Shown here piece by piece: positions 17,676 through 26,132 of a stretch of DNA of 45,204 bases (its first letter is position 1; every line of letters begins with the position of its first letter). A program made the translations under genes and the position numbers. The notes under the pieces are model-generated. The model was not told the origin of the DNA. It did not search any database and saw nothing but the letters and a program-made list of their open reading frames with translations. Source of the stretch: Mongoliibacter sp. (lineage in GTDB: Bacteria; Bacteroidota; Bacteroidia; Cytophagales; Cyclobacteriaceae); assembly GCF_007692705.1 (NCBI RefSeq), contig NZ_REBN01000119.1, forward strand, positions 1 through 45,204, written 5' to 3'.

Positions 17676-19784
17676 TTATCCTAAAATCAAATTGATCACA
17701 TTATTTTGCTGAATAGGTGAACCCGGGGAAATAGACTGATTTTTCACCCTTCCTTTACCTTGATAGATTACCCTTAGCCCTTTATTTTCCAGTACATATA
17801 AGGCATCCCTCAAGGCAAGTCCACTCACGTCTGGCATGACGGGAGCTTCCACCTGATTGGCTTGAAATTGGATAGACTTATCCATTGCCCTAGATTTCAC
17901 GTAGCCATCGTTGACACCATTACCATGGTTAGAAATACCGAACCTGTTGCAGATCAATTGCAATTCATCAAACTTTCCTGCCTGAATAAATGGAAAATCG
18001 CTCTCCTGCTGAGCCAAATAAATATCAGCTGGATATTTCCTGTTCATATTAAGGTCTTGAGCATGAATTTTATCAGCTATTTCTTTGAAAACAGGCGCTG
18101 AAATGTCTCCCCCAAAAGCATTAAAACCTTTAGGGCTGTCTATTACGACAATGGCAGAATATTTGGGATTATCAGCCGGAAAGTACCCTACAAAGGATGT
18201 ATAGTATTTTTTAGTATAACGTCCATCTTCCAGCTTCTGCGCAGTTCCGGTTTTACCTGCAATCCTGTATTGCTCATTGTATACATTCTTGGCAGTCCCA
18301 TTCTTTACAACACCTTCCAAAAGTTCCTGTAACTGCAGGATGGTTTTTTCGGAAGCTATATTTTTTCTTATGACTTCTGTCTGATATTGCTTTTCTACCT
18401 GATTGCCTCTGGCGATAGCCTGTACAATCATAGGCTTTACCATCTTACCATTATTTGCCACTGCGTTGTAAAGGGTCAAAGTCTGTAATGGTGTTAGTTT
18501 GGTTTCATATCCTATGGACATCCAAGGCAGTGTAGTCCCATACCAATACTTATCGCCTGGCTTTTTGAAGTAGGGTGCACCTTCCCCTTTAAGCTGAAAA
18601 CCTAATGGCTTGTCTAACCCCGCCTTCTCGATATAGCCAACAAATTTGCTTGGGTTGTGCCCAAAATACTGATCCATCAATTTGGAGATTCCGATATTGG
18701 ATGATTTTTCAAAAACCTCTCTAACACTGATTTTGCCATAACCACCGGTCTTGGCATCTGTCATTTTTCGGTCATAAATCTGAAACACCCCATTTCCAGT
18801 GTCCACCATATCATTAAGGCTTACCTTTCCTTCTTCCAATAAAGCCAACATGGACATCAATTTGAAAGTAGACCCTGGTTCAGTGAGTCCCTGATCTCCA
18901 ATGGCGTAATTGTAACTTTCGCTGTAACCTCTTCCATTTTTATTTTTCTGCAGGTTACCTAAGGCCTTGATGTGACCGGTAGCAACCTCCATTACAATTA
19001 CAGTCCCGAATTCGGCGTCTTTCTCGATTAATTGCTTTAGTAGAGCTGACTCTGCTACATCCTGTATATTGACATCTAAAGTGGTCAAAACATCAAACCC
19101 ATCTTCAGGCTTGATATCCTCTGCATCAAAAACAGGCTTCCAATACCCCCCTGCGATTCTTTGAAACATAGCCTGACCACTTTTACCTTGCAAGTAGTCA
19201 TTGAAGCTGTATTCTATACCTGCACCATACTGATCTTCGTTCACAAAACCTACAGTTCTGCTGGCAAGGCTATTAAATGGTCTGTATCGTTTTTCTACTT
19301 TTTCAAAAATTACTCCACCAGCCATCCTGCCTTTTCTAAAAATGGGCCAGCTACTCATAACCTGCATATCCTGATAGCCCACTTGACGTCTATTGAGGAT
19401 AAGGTAGCGCTTACCGTTACTTTTGGCATCGGAAATCATTTTCTTATAGGAAGCTTTTGACCTGTCTTTAAAAAAAGAAGACAACAACTGGCTTAAAGAA
19501 TCTATCCCGGCATTGAAAGTCACATCTTTGGCTACCGTAGGATCCAAAACCACTCTGTAAAAAGGCAGGGAGGTGGCCAAAAGGCTTCCATCAGTAGCAT
19601 AGATATTGCCTCTTGTAGCACTTACCTGTCTGTATTTAAAATTTGTTGACTCCGACTTCGCCAACCACTTTTCCCCTTCCACAAACTGCAAACGGACAAT
19701 CCTATAGAGGATTGTCCCGGCAATCAAGGCTACTATCAAGAAAGCAACCCTAACCCTTAGCACTATGGAACGTTTGATATTCAC
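17676..19784 (-). CDS. ftsI: FtsI/PBP3-type septal transpeptidase with a C-terminal PASTA domain
   Basis: A 702-residue class B penicillin-binding protein that crosslinks septal peptidoglycan with FtsW. One N-terminal transmembrane helix (about 10-30) is followed by the dimerisation domain (TRGNIYATDGSLLA) and the transpeptidase domain, with active-site Ser305 in STFK (305-308), SSN (361-363) and KTGT (511-514). The last approximately 55 residues (VMPDVSGLALRDALYVLENK onward) form a single PASTA domain, absent from E. coli PBP3 but common in Bacteroidota and Gram-positive FtsI-like proteins. Start overlaps the ftsL-like gene by 4 bp. Confidence 0.96.
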   Translation of the reverse strand: MNIKRSIVLRVRVAFLIVALIAGTILYRIVRLQFVEGEKWLAKSESTNFKYRQVSATRGNIYATDGSLLATSLPFYRVVLDPTVAKDVTFNAGIDSLSQLLSSFFKDRSKASYKKMISDAKSNGKRYLILNRRQVGYQDMQVMSSWPIFRKGRMAGGVIFEKVEKRYRPFNSLASRTVGFVNEDQYGAGIEYSFNDYLQGKSGQAMFQRIAGGYWKPVFDAEDIKPEDGFDVLTTLDVNIQDVAESALLKQLIEKDAEFGTVIVMEVATGHIKALGNLQKNKNGRGYSESYNYAIGDQGLTEPGSTFKLMSMLALLEEGKVSLNDMVDTGNGVFQIYDRKMTDAKTGGYGKISVREVFEKSSNIGISKLMDQYFGHNPSKFVGYIEKAGLDKPLGFQLKGEGAPYFKKPGDKYWYGTTLPWMSIGYETKLTPLQTLTLYNAVANNGKMVKPMIVQAIARGNQVEKQYQTEVIRKNIASEKTILQLQELLEGVVKNGTAKNVYNEQYRIAGKTGTAQKLEDGRYTKKYYTSFVGYFPADNPKYSAIVVIDSPKGFNAFGGDISAPVFKEIADKIHAQDLNMNRKYPADIYLAQQESDFPFIQAGKFDELQLICNRFGISNHGNGVNDGYVKSRAMDKSIQFQANQVEAPVMPDVSGLALRDALYVLENKGLRVIYQGKGRVKNQSISPGSPIQQNNVINLILG

Positions 19785-20161
19785 TTTTTTTGTTTGACTT
19801 TTATTGGGGGTTCATTTATTTCTTCTATTCCAAAAGGTGCAATCTTTTTTGCAACCTCAGACTGTTTACTGCTGAGCATATATTCTGCTTCCAATGTGGT
19901 GACGTCTGCCCTGACATCCTCCACTTCTCTTTGCAGAATCTCTATCTTCCGAACCATGCTTTCCGCGCTGTGATTACTCCATATATATATGAGCGCAAGC
20001 AGTGCGACATATAAAAAAGGAGGAACAAACTGAACAGGAACGCCATCGCCCAACAACCCAGTCATATTGAGTTTTTCTTCGATTAGGGTAAAGAGATTTT
20101 TGCCTCCTACTCTCGCGGAATTCCCTTTCTTGATCTTCTTCTTGAAAGTGTTTTGGCGCAT
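19781..20161 (-). CDS. ftsL: FtsL-like cell division protein
   Basis: A 126-residue bitopic membrane protein. A basic N-terminus (MRQNTFKKKIKKG) leads to one hydrophobic helix (FVPPFLYVALLALIYIW, about 45-61) and then a predicted coiled coil (MVRKIEILQREVEDVRADVT and onward), the topology of FtsL, which pairs with FtsQ and FtsB to activate FtsWI. Sequence identity among FtsL proteins is too low for recognition by motif; the call depends on topology and on position between rsmH and ftsI. It overlaps ftsI by 4 bp and follows rsmH by 2 bp. Confidence 0.85.
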   Translation of the reverse strand: MRQNTFKKKIKKGNSARVGGKNLFTLIEEKLNMTGLLGDGVPVQFVPPFLYVALLALIYIWSNHSAESMVRKIEILQREVEDVRADVTTLEAEYMLSSKQSEVAKKIAPFGIEEINEPPIKVKQKK

Positions 20162-20163
20162 CT

Positions 20164-21069
20164 TTACAGTTTTTTAGCGATTCTAAGTTTTGCACTACGT
20201 GCCCTATTGTTCACTTCTATTTCTTCCTTGTCTGCTATGACTGCTTTTCTTGTTACAGGTTCTAAAGGCCTTTGAAGATTACCGAAGAAATCCTTTTCAA
20301 CCTCACCGTGAAATTTCCCCTTATTGACAAAATTCTTGACCAACCTATCCTCTAAAGAATGATAGCTCATGACCACCAGTCTTCCTTCCGGCTTGAGCAC
20401 CTCAATTGTCTGAAGTAGCATTTCTTCCAGTGCTTTCATTTCATCATTGACTTCAATCCTCAAAGCCTGGAACACTTGAGCATAATATTTAAAGTCTTTT
20501 CCTCTTGGTGCAAAACCTTTCAAAAAGGCTTTGAAATCACCAGTAGTGGAAAAAGGTCTGGATGCTCTTTCTGAAACAACAGCCTGTGCCAAGGTCTTTG
20601 CATTCTTGACCTCACCATAAATCCCAAATATTTTATGGAGATGTGATTCTTCAAATGTATTGAGCACATCTTTAGCCGTCAGGTCCATTTCACTACTCAT
20701 CCGCATGTCCAATGCGCCATCAAATCTTGTCGAAAAACCCCTTGTGGGCTCATCAATCTGGTGTGATGAAATTCCAAGATCTGCCAGAATCCCATCCACC
20801 TGCTGTACTCCGTACAGTCTTAAATATTTTTTAAAGTCTCTGAAGTTTGCCTGCACGAAAGTAAATCTGTCGTCTTCGGGCACATTGGCTTCAGCATCTA
20901 CATCCTGATCAAAACCATAGAGATGTCCACCCTCCAGATATTTCAGAATTTCCCGTGAATGCCCTCCACCACCGAAAGTCAGGTCTACATAAATCCCATT
21001 GGGATTAATAGCCAAGCCTTCAATGCAAGGTCCTAGCATTACGGGGATATGATAATTAGAAGTTGCCAT
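20164..21069 (-). CDS. rsmH: 16S rRNA (cytosine-1402 N4)-methyltransferase
   Basis: The 301-residue SAM-dependent enzyme (MraW) methylates N4 of C1402 in 16S rRNA. The N-terminal HIPVMLGPCIEGL and SAM loop DLTFGGGGHSREIL are diagnostic, followed by DGILADLGISSHQID, the RGFSTRFDGALDMRM insert and the C-terminal VVMSYHSLEDRLVKNF. Length is normal. It lies 3 bp after mraZ and 2 bp before the ftsL-like gene, the conserved start of the dcw cluster. Confidence 0.97.
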   Translation of the reverse strand: MATSNYHIPVMLGPCIEGLAINPNGIYVDLTFGGGGHSREILKYLEGGHLYGFDQDVDAEANVPEDDRFTFVQANFRDFKKYLRLYGVQQVDGILADLGISSHQIDEPTRGFSTRFDGALDMRMSSEMDLTAKDVLNTFEESHLHKIFGIYGEVKNAKTLAQAVVSERASRPFSTTGDFKAFLKGFAPRGKDFKYYAQVFQALRIEVNDEMKALEEMLLQTIEVLKPEGRLVVMSYHSLEDRLVKNFVNKGKFHGEVEKDFFGNLQRPLEPVTRKAVIADKEEIEVNNRARSAKLRIAKKL

Positions 21070-21072
21070 GGC

Positions 21073-21513
21073 CTAAGAAAGATATTGATCCATAAGTTTT
21101 GACAACTCCACCTGATCAGCTACGATATTTTGACGGTATTTTTCAGGACTCCATATTTCAACAAAACCTCCTACCCCAATTAAAATGGCATCCTTTTCAA
21201 TACCGGCCCAACTGCTAAAAGTCTTAGGGATCAATAATCGTCCTGCGCTGTCCAGTTCCACTTCTGTCATGCTTTCAAAAAAGCTTCTTTTAATCAGCCT
21301 CTGTACAGGATCTCTGTCAGAAAGTGCAGAGACCTTGTGTAAAAGTTTTTTAAACTCAATCTGGGTATAAAGCGCAAGACAGCCATCGTCACCTTGACGT
21401 AGAATGAGCTCCACACCATTTGACTCTGGAATTGCCGCCTTTATTTTGGCAGGCAAAGCCAGACGACCTTTGGCGTCGACCTTACACTCGTACCGACTGT
21501 TGAACATTCCCAT
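21073..21513 (-). CDS. mraZ: MraZ, dcw operon transcriptional regulator
   Basis: A 146-residue DNA-binding protein with two SpoVT-AbrB-like repeats: ECKVDAKGRLALPAKIK near residue 9 and ELDSAGRLLIPKTFSSWAG near residue 88. MraZ family members form oligomeric rings and bind direct repeats in their own promoter, repressing in E. coli and activating in mollicutes. The promoter region here carries a matching repeat array at 21566-21600, so autoregulation is likely. Start could be the first ATG or the one two codons later (MFNSRYECK). First gene of the dcw operon. Confidence 0.96.
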   Translation of the reverse strand: MGMFNSRYECKVDAKGRLALPAKIKAAIPESNGVELILRQGDDGCLALYTQIEFKKLLHKVSALSDRDPVQRLIKRSFFESMTEVELDSAGRLLIPKTFSSWAGIEKDAILIGVGGFVEIWSPEKYRQNIVADQVELSKLMDQYLS

Positions 21514-21540
21514 GGGCTTATCTTGAGTTTGCTATAAACA

Positions 21541-21548
21541 CAAAAGTA
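21541..21548 (-). promoter_or_regulatory. mraZ: -7 promoter element of the mraZ/dcw operon
   Basis: Read on the minus strand this is TACTTTTG, an exact match to TAnnTTTG. The transcription start would lie near 21534, giving a leader of about 20 nt before mraZ. The -33 region about 20 bp upstream (near 21569-21573) has no good TTTG; it is occupied by the innermost MraZ-type boxes. This would be the main promoter of a 15-kb operon, since gaps inside the cluster are near zero until ftsA-ftsZ. Confidence 0.65.
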
Positions 21549-21565
21549 AGAAAAGCATCTACACA

Positions 21566-21600
21566 TCCCACCACTTTCTCCCACTTTTCTCCACTTTTTT
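21566..21600 (-). promoter_or_regulatory. MraZ-type box array (GTGG repeats, 10-bp period)
   Basis: On the minus strand three consecutive 10-mers end in GTGG (AAAAAAGTGG, AGAAAAGTGG, GAGAAAGTGG) and a fourth element begins TGGGA. The strict 10-bp period and the TGGN core equal the arrangement known for MraZ binding (TGGGN repeats with 5-nt spacers in E. coli). The array sits immediately upstream of the -7 element and covers the -33 position, a location suited to repression by MraZ. The repeats are seen; binding is inferred. Confidence 0.75.
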
Positions 21601-21983
21601 ATAAAACTATCTAAAAGTTTCAATTATCACAATGATTAATGAAAAAATTCATATTTATTTCACTTGAAGATCAGGCAGTTGAAAAACAATTGAATTATCA
21701 TAAAAATGCTCATTTTGGGTCAAAAAAAGCCAAAATAAAGGTATCTATCAATCTATTCCCTTTACTTTCTACCCGAAATTTGCAGTGATGTTGAAAAGTG
21801 GGACAATTTCCCACATTTTAAAAAAAATGTTCAAAATCAGAAAAAGTTTAATTCAAAGGACATAAGTCTACCCCATCCTATGACCATTCATGGAACTTTA
21901 TTTAGGAATAATTAATTTACCCTACCATAATTGTAGACTAATAATAGCTTATAAGAATTGAATTTCAATTTTCTTGCTGATTT

Positions 21984-23201
21984 ATGAAAAAGAACCTGCT
22001 TACCATTTTAAGTATAATTATCATGGGCTGTGAGAGCAGCAAAACAGCATCATACGAATTCCCGGAAAAGTATCTTATAAACCTAGACATCACTCCTGAC
22101 AATATCCCTTTTGAACTCGCTTTGAAAAAAAGTGGGGAAAAGTGGTATGCAGAAGTTTACAATGCAGAAGAGGTATTACGCTTTGATGAGGTAATGGTAA
22201 AAGAGGATTCGGTTTTGATTTCCTTGGGAGTATTTGATGCAGACCTTAAAGCCAAAATCCAAAATAATGGACAGTTACAAGGGGTTTTTGTTAAAAACTA
22301 CCTGGAGGACTACAAAGTACCTTTTACCGCTGAACCATCACAAGGCCTTAGATTCCCGGTAAATAGTCCGGTGAAGATGGATTTATCAGGGCGGTGGAAA
22401 ACTACCTTTACAACCGAAAATGATTCTTATGATGCCATTGGGGTTTTTGAACAGGAGGGTAATCGGATCACAGGAACCTTTATGACAAAGTTGGGAGATT
22501 ATCGCTTCCTTGAAGGAAATGTAAGTGGCGATGAATTTTATATGAGCGCATTTGATGGAAGCCATGCTTTCCTTTTCAAAGGGAAAATTGAGAAAGATGG
22601 TAGTCTCAGTGGAAGTTTCAGAAGTGGACCCAAATATAAAGAAACCTTTACCGCAGAGCGAAACGAGAGCTTTGAATTGCCCGATGCCTATTCATTGAAT
22701 TACCTAAAAGAAGGCTATGAAAAACTTGATTTCAGTTTCCCTGACATCAATGGCAATAAGGTCTCTCTTTCAGATGAAAGATTTCAAGACAAGGTAATCT
22801 TAGTGCAGCTATTTGGAACATGGTGCCCAAACTGCATGGACGAAACCAAATTTCTTGGACCATGGTACGAAAAAAATAAGAATTCAGGGATCGAAATCAT
22901 TGGTCTTGCTTTTGAAAGTAATCCAGATTTTGAATATGCAAGTAGCCGGGTAAAGAAATCTATGGAAAAACTTGATGCAAATTACACCTTCTTAATAGCA
23001 GGAGAAAGCAACAAGGAGAAAGCCTCTCAAGCACTCCCTGCACTAAACCAAGTAATTGCTTTTCCTACTTTGATCTACTTGGATAAAAAAGGAAAAGTAA
23101 GGCATATTCATACCGGTTTCAACGGACCAGGTACAGGAATCTACTTCGAAAAGTGGGTAGGAGAACACAACATTCTTGTCAAAGAGTTGCTTTCAGAATA
23201 A
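21984..23201 (+). CDS. thioredoxin-like (TlpA/ResA-type) lipoprotein
   Basis: A 405-residue exported protein. The first 16 residues are a lipoprotein signal ending in the lipobox IIMGC, so it is anchored in a membrane facing the periplasm. Residues about 30-240 form a beta-rich N-terminal part (DUF4369-like regions are common in such Bacteroidota proteins, but I cannot confirm the family). Residues about 250-400 are a thioredoxin fold with the redox motif WCPNC (Cys281 and Cys284) in LFGTWCPNCMDE and the cis-Pro region VIAFPTLIYLDKKGKV. Likely a thiol-disulfide reductase for exported proteins or cytochrome maturation; the substrate is unknown. It converges on the prenyl synthase gene. Confidence 0.88.
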   Translation: MKKNLLTILSIIIMGCESSKTASYEFPEKYLINLDITPDNIPFELALKKSGEKWYAEVYNAEEVLRFDEVMVKEDSVLISLGVFDADLKAKIQNNGQLQGVFVKNYLEDYKVPFTAEPSQGLRFPVNSPVKMDLSGRWKTTFTTENDSYDAIGVFEQEGNRITGTFMTKLGDYRFLEGNVSGDEFYMSAFDGSHAFLFKGKIEKDGSLSGSFRSGPKYKETFTAERNESFELPDAYSLNYLKEGYEKLDFSFPDINGNKVSLSDERFQDKVILVQLFGTWCPNCMDETKFLGPWYEKNKNSGIEIIGLAFESNPDFEYASSRVKKSMEKLDANYTFLIAGESNKEKASQALPALNQVIAFPTLIYLDKKGKVRHIHTGFNGPGTGIYFEKWVGEHNILVKELLSE

Positions 23202-23224
23202 CAGAAAGGGCAATTATTAGTCCT

Positions 23225-24199
23225 TTACTTCTTTCTTTCTATGGTATACCTGACCAAGCCATCAAGGGAGGATTTATATTCTGACTCTGGAAAATCACTT
23301 AATATCGTCATGGCTTCCTCAAAATACTGATTCATGATTTTAGTAGCATATTGAAGCCCCCCCGATACCTTAACAAAATCAATAACCTCATTGACAGATT
23401 TCTTGTCATCGTTTTTATTCCTGATCAGGTAAATGATGCGCCGCTTTTCCAACCACGAAGCATTATTTAGGGCATAAATCAGCGGCAGGGTCATTTTTTT
23501 CTCTTTGATATCAATACCTACAGGTTTACCTATTTCATCCTCCCCATAATCAAAAAGATCGTCTTTGATCTGAAATGCCATTCCGATTTTTTCACCAAAA
23601 TCCCTCATTTTTTCAATCAGTGCCATATCTGCACCAGAAGTAGCTGCACCAACGGCACAACAAGAGGCAATAAGGCTAGCGGTTTTTTGTTTGATGATTT
23701 TGTAATAGACTTCCTCTGTAATATCCAGCTTTCTGGCCTTAGCAATCTGTAACAGTTCTCCTTCAGACATCTCTCTCACAGCCTGGGAGACAATTCTCAG
23801 AAGCTCAAAATCACCATTATCCACACTCAATAAAAGACCTCTAGAAAGCAGGTAATCCCCTACTAAAACAGCAATTTTGTTTTTCCAAAGGGCGTTGACA
23901 GAAAAAAATCCTCTTCTGTAATTGGCATCATCCACCACATCGTCATGAACAAGTGTAGCAGTATGCAAGAGCTCGATCAAAGCTGCACCCCGGTAGGAAG
24001 ACTCTGTGATGCCACCGCTTACCCCAGCTGTCAAAAAGACAAACATAGGCCGCATCTGCTTCCCTTTTCTTTTTACAATATAATTGGTGATATGATCAAG
24101 CAACTTGACTTTGCTCTTCATGAAATCCCGGAATTTTTTTTCAAATTCCGCCATTTCAGTGGCTATAGGTGCTTGTATCTTTTTAAGGTCAGGCTTCAT
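23225..24199 (-). CDS. polyprenyl (all-trans) diphosphate synthase
   Basis: A 324-residue class I prenyltransferase that elongates farnesyl diphosphate with isopentenyl units, probably making the menaquinone side chain. The two Asp-rich Mg sites are LVHDDVVDDANYRRG and FQIKDDLFDYGED, with KQMRPMFVFLTAG and GIDIKEKKMTLPLIYAL also conserved. An in-frame ATG at 24217 lies inside the promoter -7 sequence, so the start at 24199 (MKPDLKKIQAP) is preferred. Chain length cannot be read securely from sequence; octaprenyl or heptaprenyl synthase are both possible. Confidence 0.93.
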   Translation of the reverse strand: MKPDLKKIQAPIATEMAEFEKKFRDFMKSKVKLLDHITNYIVKRKGKQMRPMFVFLTAGVSGGITESSYRGAALIELLHTATLVHDDVVDDANYRRGFFSVNALWKNKIAVLVGDYLLSRGLLLSVDNGDFELLRIVSQAVREMSEGELLQIAKARKLDITEEVYYKIIKQKTASLIASCCAVGAATSGADMALIEKMRDFGEKIGMAFQIKDDLFDYGEDEIGKPVGIDIKEKKMTLPLIYALNNASWLEKRRIIYLIRNKNDDKKSVNEVIDFVKVSGGLQYATKIMNQYFEEAMTILSDFPESEYKSSLDGLVRYTIERKK

Positions 24200-24214
24200 A
24201 AAACAATTCGGACA

Positions 24215-24245
24215 CAATAATACGATGGTTTCCCACTAGGACAAA
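24215..24245 (-). promoter_or_regulatory. promoter of the polyprenyl diphosphate synthase gene
   Basis: On the minus strand TTTG (24245-24242) is followed after 19 bp by TATTATTG (24222-24215), one mismatch from TAnnTTTG with correct spacing for a Bacteroidota promoter. The predicted transcript starts near 24208, downstream of the ATG at 24217, which supports translation from 24199. Confidence 0.6.
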
Positions 24246-24397
24246 ACCCATTATCAATTATTACATAAAGAAACAAGTCCTACCTCAAATCGTTTGAGAA
24301 ATTTTACTTATCTTTTTGATTATATCGTAAAGACCTGAAAAGCAGTATGAAGCTGATTTGAGGGGAACTTCAAAGTAATAGCCCTCACCTTTTTTAC

Positions 24398-24405
24398 TAT
24401 ATTTG
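24398..24405 (+). promoter_or_regulatory. -7 promoter element for the acyltransferase-gpsA pair
   Basis: TATATTTG matches TAnnTTTG exactly. The expected transcription start (near 24412) is only about 20 nt before the TTG at 24432, and no in-frame ATG follows for more than 350 bases, so the element supports the TTG start. No clear -33 TTTG is seen. A separate CTCAAA-TCG-TTTGAG hairpin or operator-like site lies at 24284-24298 between the divergent genes. Confidence 0.5.
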
Positions 24406-24431
24406 TTTCTTTATTAAAAAGAGAAAGAACC

Positions 24432-26132
24432 TTGGCTGAGACCTATATCAAACACAAATATGATCCTATTCTCCCCCAAAAGGATGAATGGCCTGTGGTA
24501 AAGCTCAGTAAGAGCAGGAAGGAATTTATCAAAACTGTGGCTGAAGCCAGCAAGAAATCTATCCTTCAAATCACCAATAACAACATTGACTTACTCAAAG
24601 AGGAGCTGGAAACTACTCTTTACAGAGAAAAGCTACGGATCAAGCAAAACCCTTGGGCGGTAGATCCTGATGATGAACAGGATTTTTGGAGAAAGGTAAA
24701 ATCCAATCTTGTTCAACTTAGTCAGGATGGAAGCCTCAATAAAACCCAAAAGAAGAGAATTTATATAGAAATCCTGGACGAAATCACCATGCGCTATGCT
24801 GAGGAGATTGCCAGTAATTTTATTCACTCACATTATAAATTGACCAGGAGAATGGTCACCTATGGATTTTCTCGCTTACTCAACGCGGCAAGAGTGAAAG
24901 GCCTCAGGTCCATTTTCAGCAATCAATACAGCCTACAGGATAAAATACAAATAGTCGGGGAAACAGATCAAATACGGGAACTGGCATCCAAAGGAACCAT
25001 AGTTATGGTACCCACCCATTTCTCTAACCTAGACAGTATCCTTATTGGCTGGATCATTTCAGTTTTAGGATTGCCTCCTTTTATTTATGGCGCGGGATTG
25101 AACCTGTTTAATATAGGTATTTTTGCCTACTTCATGAATGCACTGGGAGCCTACAAAGTAGACAGAAGGAAAAAAAACCTTCCTTACCTAGAGACTTTAA
25201 AAACATACTCTTCAGAAGCCATACAGTTTGGGGTGCATAGTTTATTTTTTCCAGGAGGAACAAGATCAAGGTCTGGAATGATCGAGAAAAAGCTTAAACT
25301 TGGCCTACTAAGTACAGCAGTTGAGGCTCAGAGAGCCAACTTTCAAAAAGGGGTGAAGGATGTAGCAGGAAAGATATTTATTGTCCCTGTGACCATTAAT
25401 TATCATTTTGTTTTGGAGGCGCCAAGCTTGATCAAAGAACATTTGTCTATGACTGGACAAGAACGGTATTATAAAGAATCAGATGAGTTTTCTACTTCCT
25501 ACAAAATCTCAAAATTCCTGGTGAAGTTTTTCACCAAAGGATCAGACATTTCAGTCTCCATAGGGAAAGCTATGGATGTGTTGGGGAATTATGTAGATCA
25601 AGATGGCCAAAGTCTGGACAGGCATGGCAGAATCATCAATACCAGTGATTATTTCATATCTAACGGGAAAATCACGGTGGATGCACAGAGAGAAGAAGAG
25701 TACACCCATCACCTTGGCAAAAGGATCGTAGAGGAATTCCATAAAATCAACCGTGTTTTCAGTTCACATTTCGTGGCTTTTGTGGCGTTTCAGCTAATTA
25801 AAAGAGAGAATAAAAAAATGGACCTCTACAGTTTGTTAAGACTCCCTGAGGAAGATATTGAAATCCCTTATGAAGAATTCAAAACAACCTGTGAAAAGCT
25901 CCTGCAATCCATTATGGAATTGGAAGCCGAAAGTAAATTGCAGGTTGCACCACATATGCGCAATGATATCAATACCATCATCAATCATGGGCTTGAAAAT
26001 GTAGGTATGTACCATGCAAAGCGTCCATTGGTCAAAAATGAATCCGGTAATATTGTCACTCAGGATTTATCCTTGTTATATTTTTATCACAACAGACTCT
26101 TAGGCTATGAGCTTGAAAGAAAATTCAACTGA
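24432..26132 (+). CDS. glycerol-phosphate acyltransferase family protein (PlsB/PlsC superfamily)
   Basis: A 566-residue acyltransferase, predicted to acylate glycerol-3-phosphate or lysophosphatidate in phospholipid synthesis. The catalytic H-x4-D motif is in PTHFSNLDSILIG (His196, Asp201). The substrate motif PGGTRSRSG follows near 275, and FIVPVTINYHF provides the fourth block. It is much longer than PlsC (about 240 residues) and shorter than E. coli PlsB (about 800). It starts with TTG, consistent with the promoter position. The end overlaps gpsA by 26 bp; pairing with the enzyme that makes glycerol-3-phosphate favours a glycerol-3-phosphate acyltransferase role (inference). Confidence 0.88.
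   Translation: MAETYIKHKYDPILPQKDEWPVVKLSKSRKEFIKTVAEASKKSILQITNNNIDLLKEELETTLYREKLRIKQNPWAVDPDDEQDFWRKVKSNLVQLSQDGSLNKTQKKRIYIEILDEITMRYAEEIASNFIHSHYKLTRRMVTYGFSRLLNAARVKGLRSIFSNQYSLQDKIQIVGETDQIRELASKGTIVMVPTHFSNLDSILIGWIISVLGLPPFIYGAGLNLFNIGIFAYFMNALGAYKVDRRKKNLPYLETLKTYSSEAIQFGVHSLFFPGGTRSRSGMIEKKLKLGLLSTAVEAQRANFQKGVKDVAGKIFIVPVTINYHFVLEAPSLIKEHLSMTGQERYYKESDEFSTSYKISKFLVKFFTKGSDISVSIGKAMDVLGNYVDQDGQSLDRHGRIINTSDYFISNGKITVDAQREEEYTHHLGKRIVEEFHKINRVFSSHFVAFVAFQLIKRENKKMDLYSLLRLPEEDIEIPYEEFKTTCEKLLQSIMELEAESKLQVAPHMRNDINTIINHGLENVGMYHAKRPLVKNESGNIVTQDLSLLYFYHNRLLGYELERKFN

Larger units (their letters stand above)
21514..21983. other. 470-bp intergenic region upstream of mraZ and of the thioredoxin-like lipoprotein gene
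   Basis: No gene is visible in this AT-rich stretch. It holds the mraZ promoter and box array (21541-21600) and, about 285 bp upstream of mraZ, a 6-5-6 inverted repeat GTGGGA-N5-TCCCAC at 21798-21814. The part between about 21610 and 21790 shows no feature I can name. Promoters for the rightward gene at 21984 must lie at its right end, but no exact TAnnTTTG was found there. Confidence 0.6.

Noticed and set aside
21514-21983. Possible replication origin in the AT-rich, repeat-bearing region upstream of mraZ
   Set aside because: No DnaA boxes (TTATNCACA) and no origin-linked genes; the GTGG repeats fit MraZ operators.
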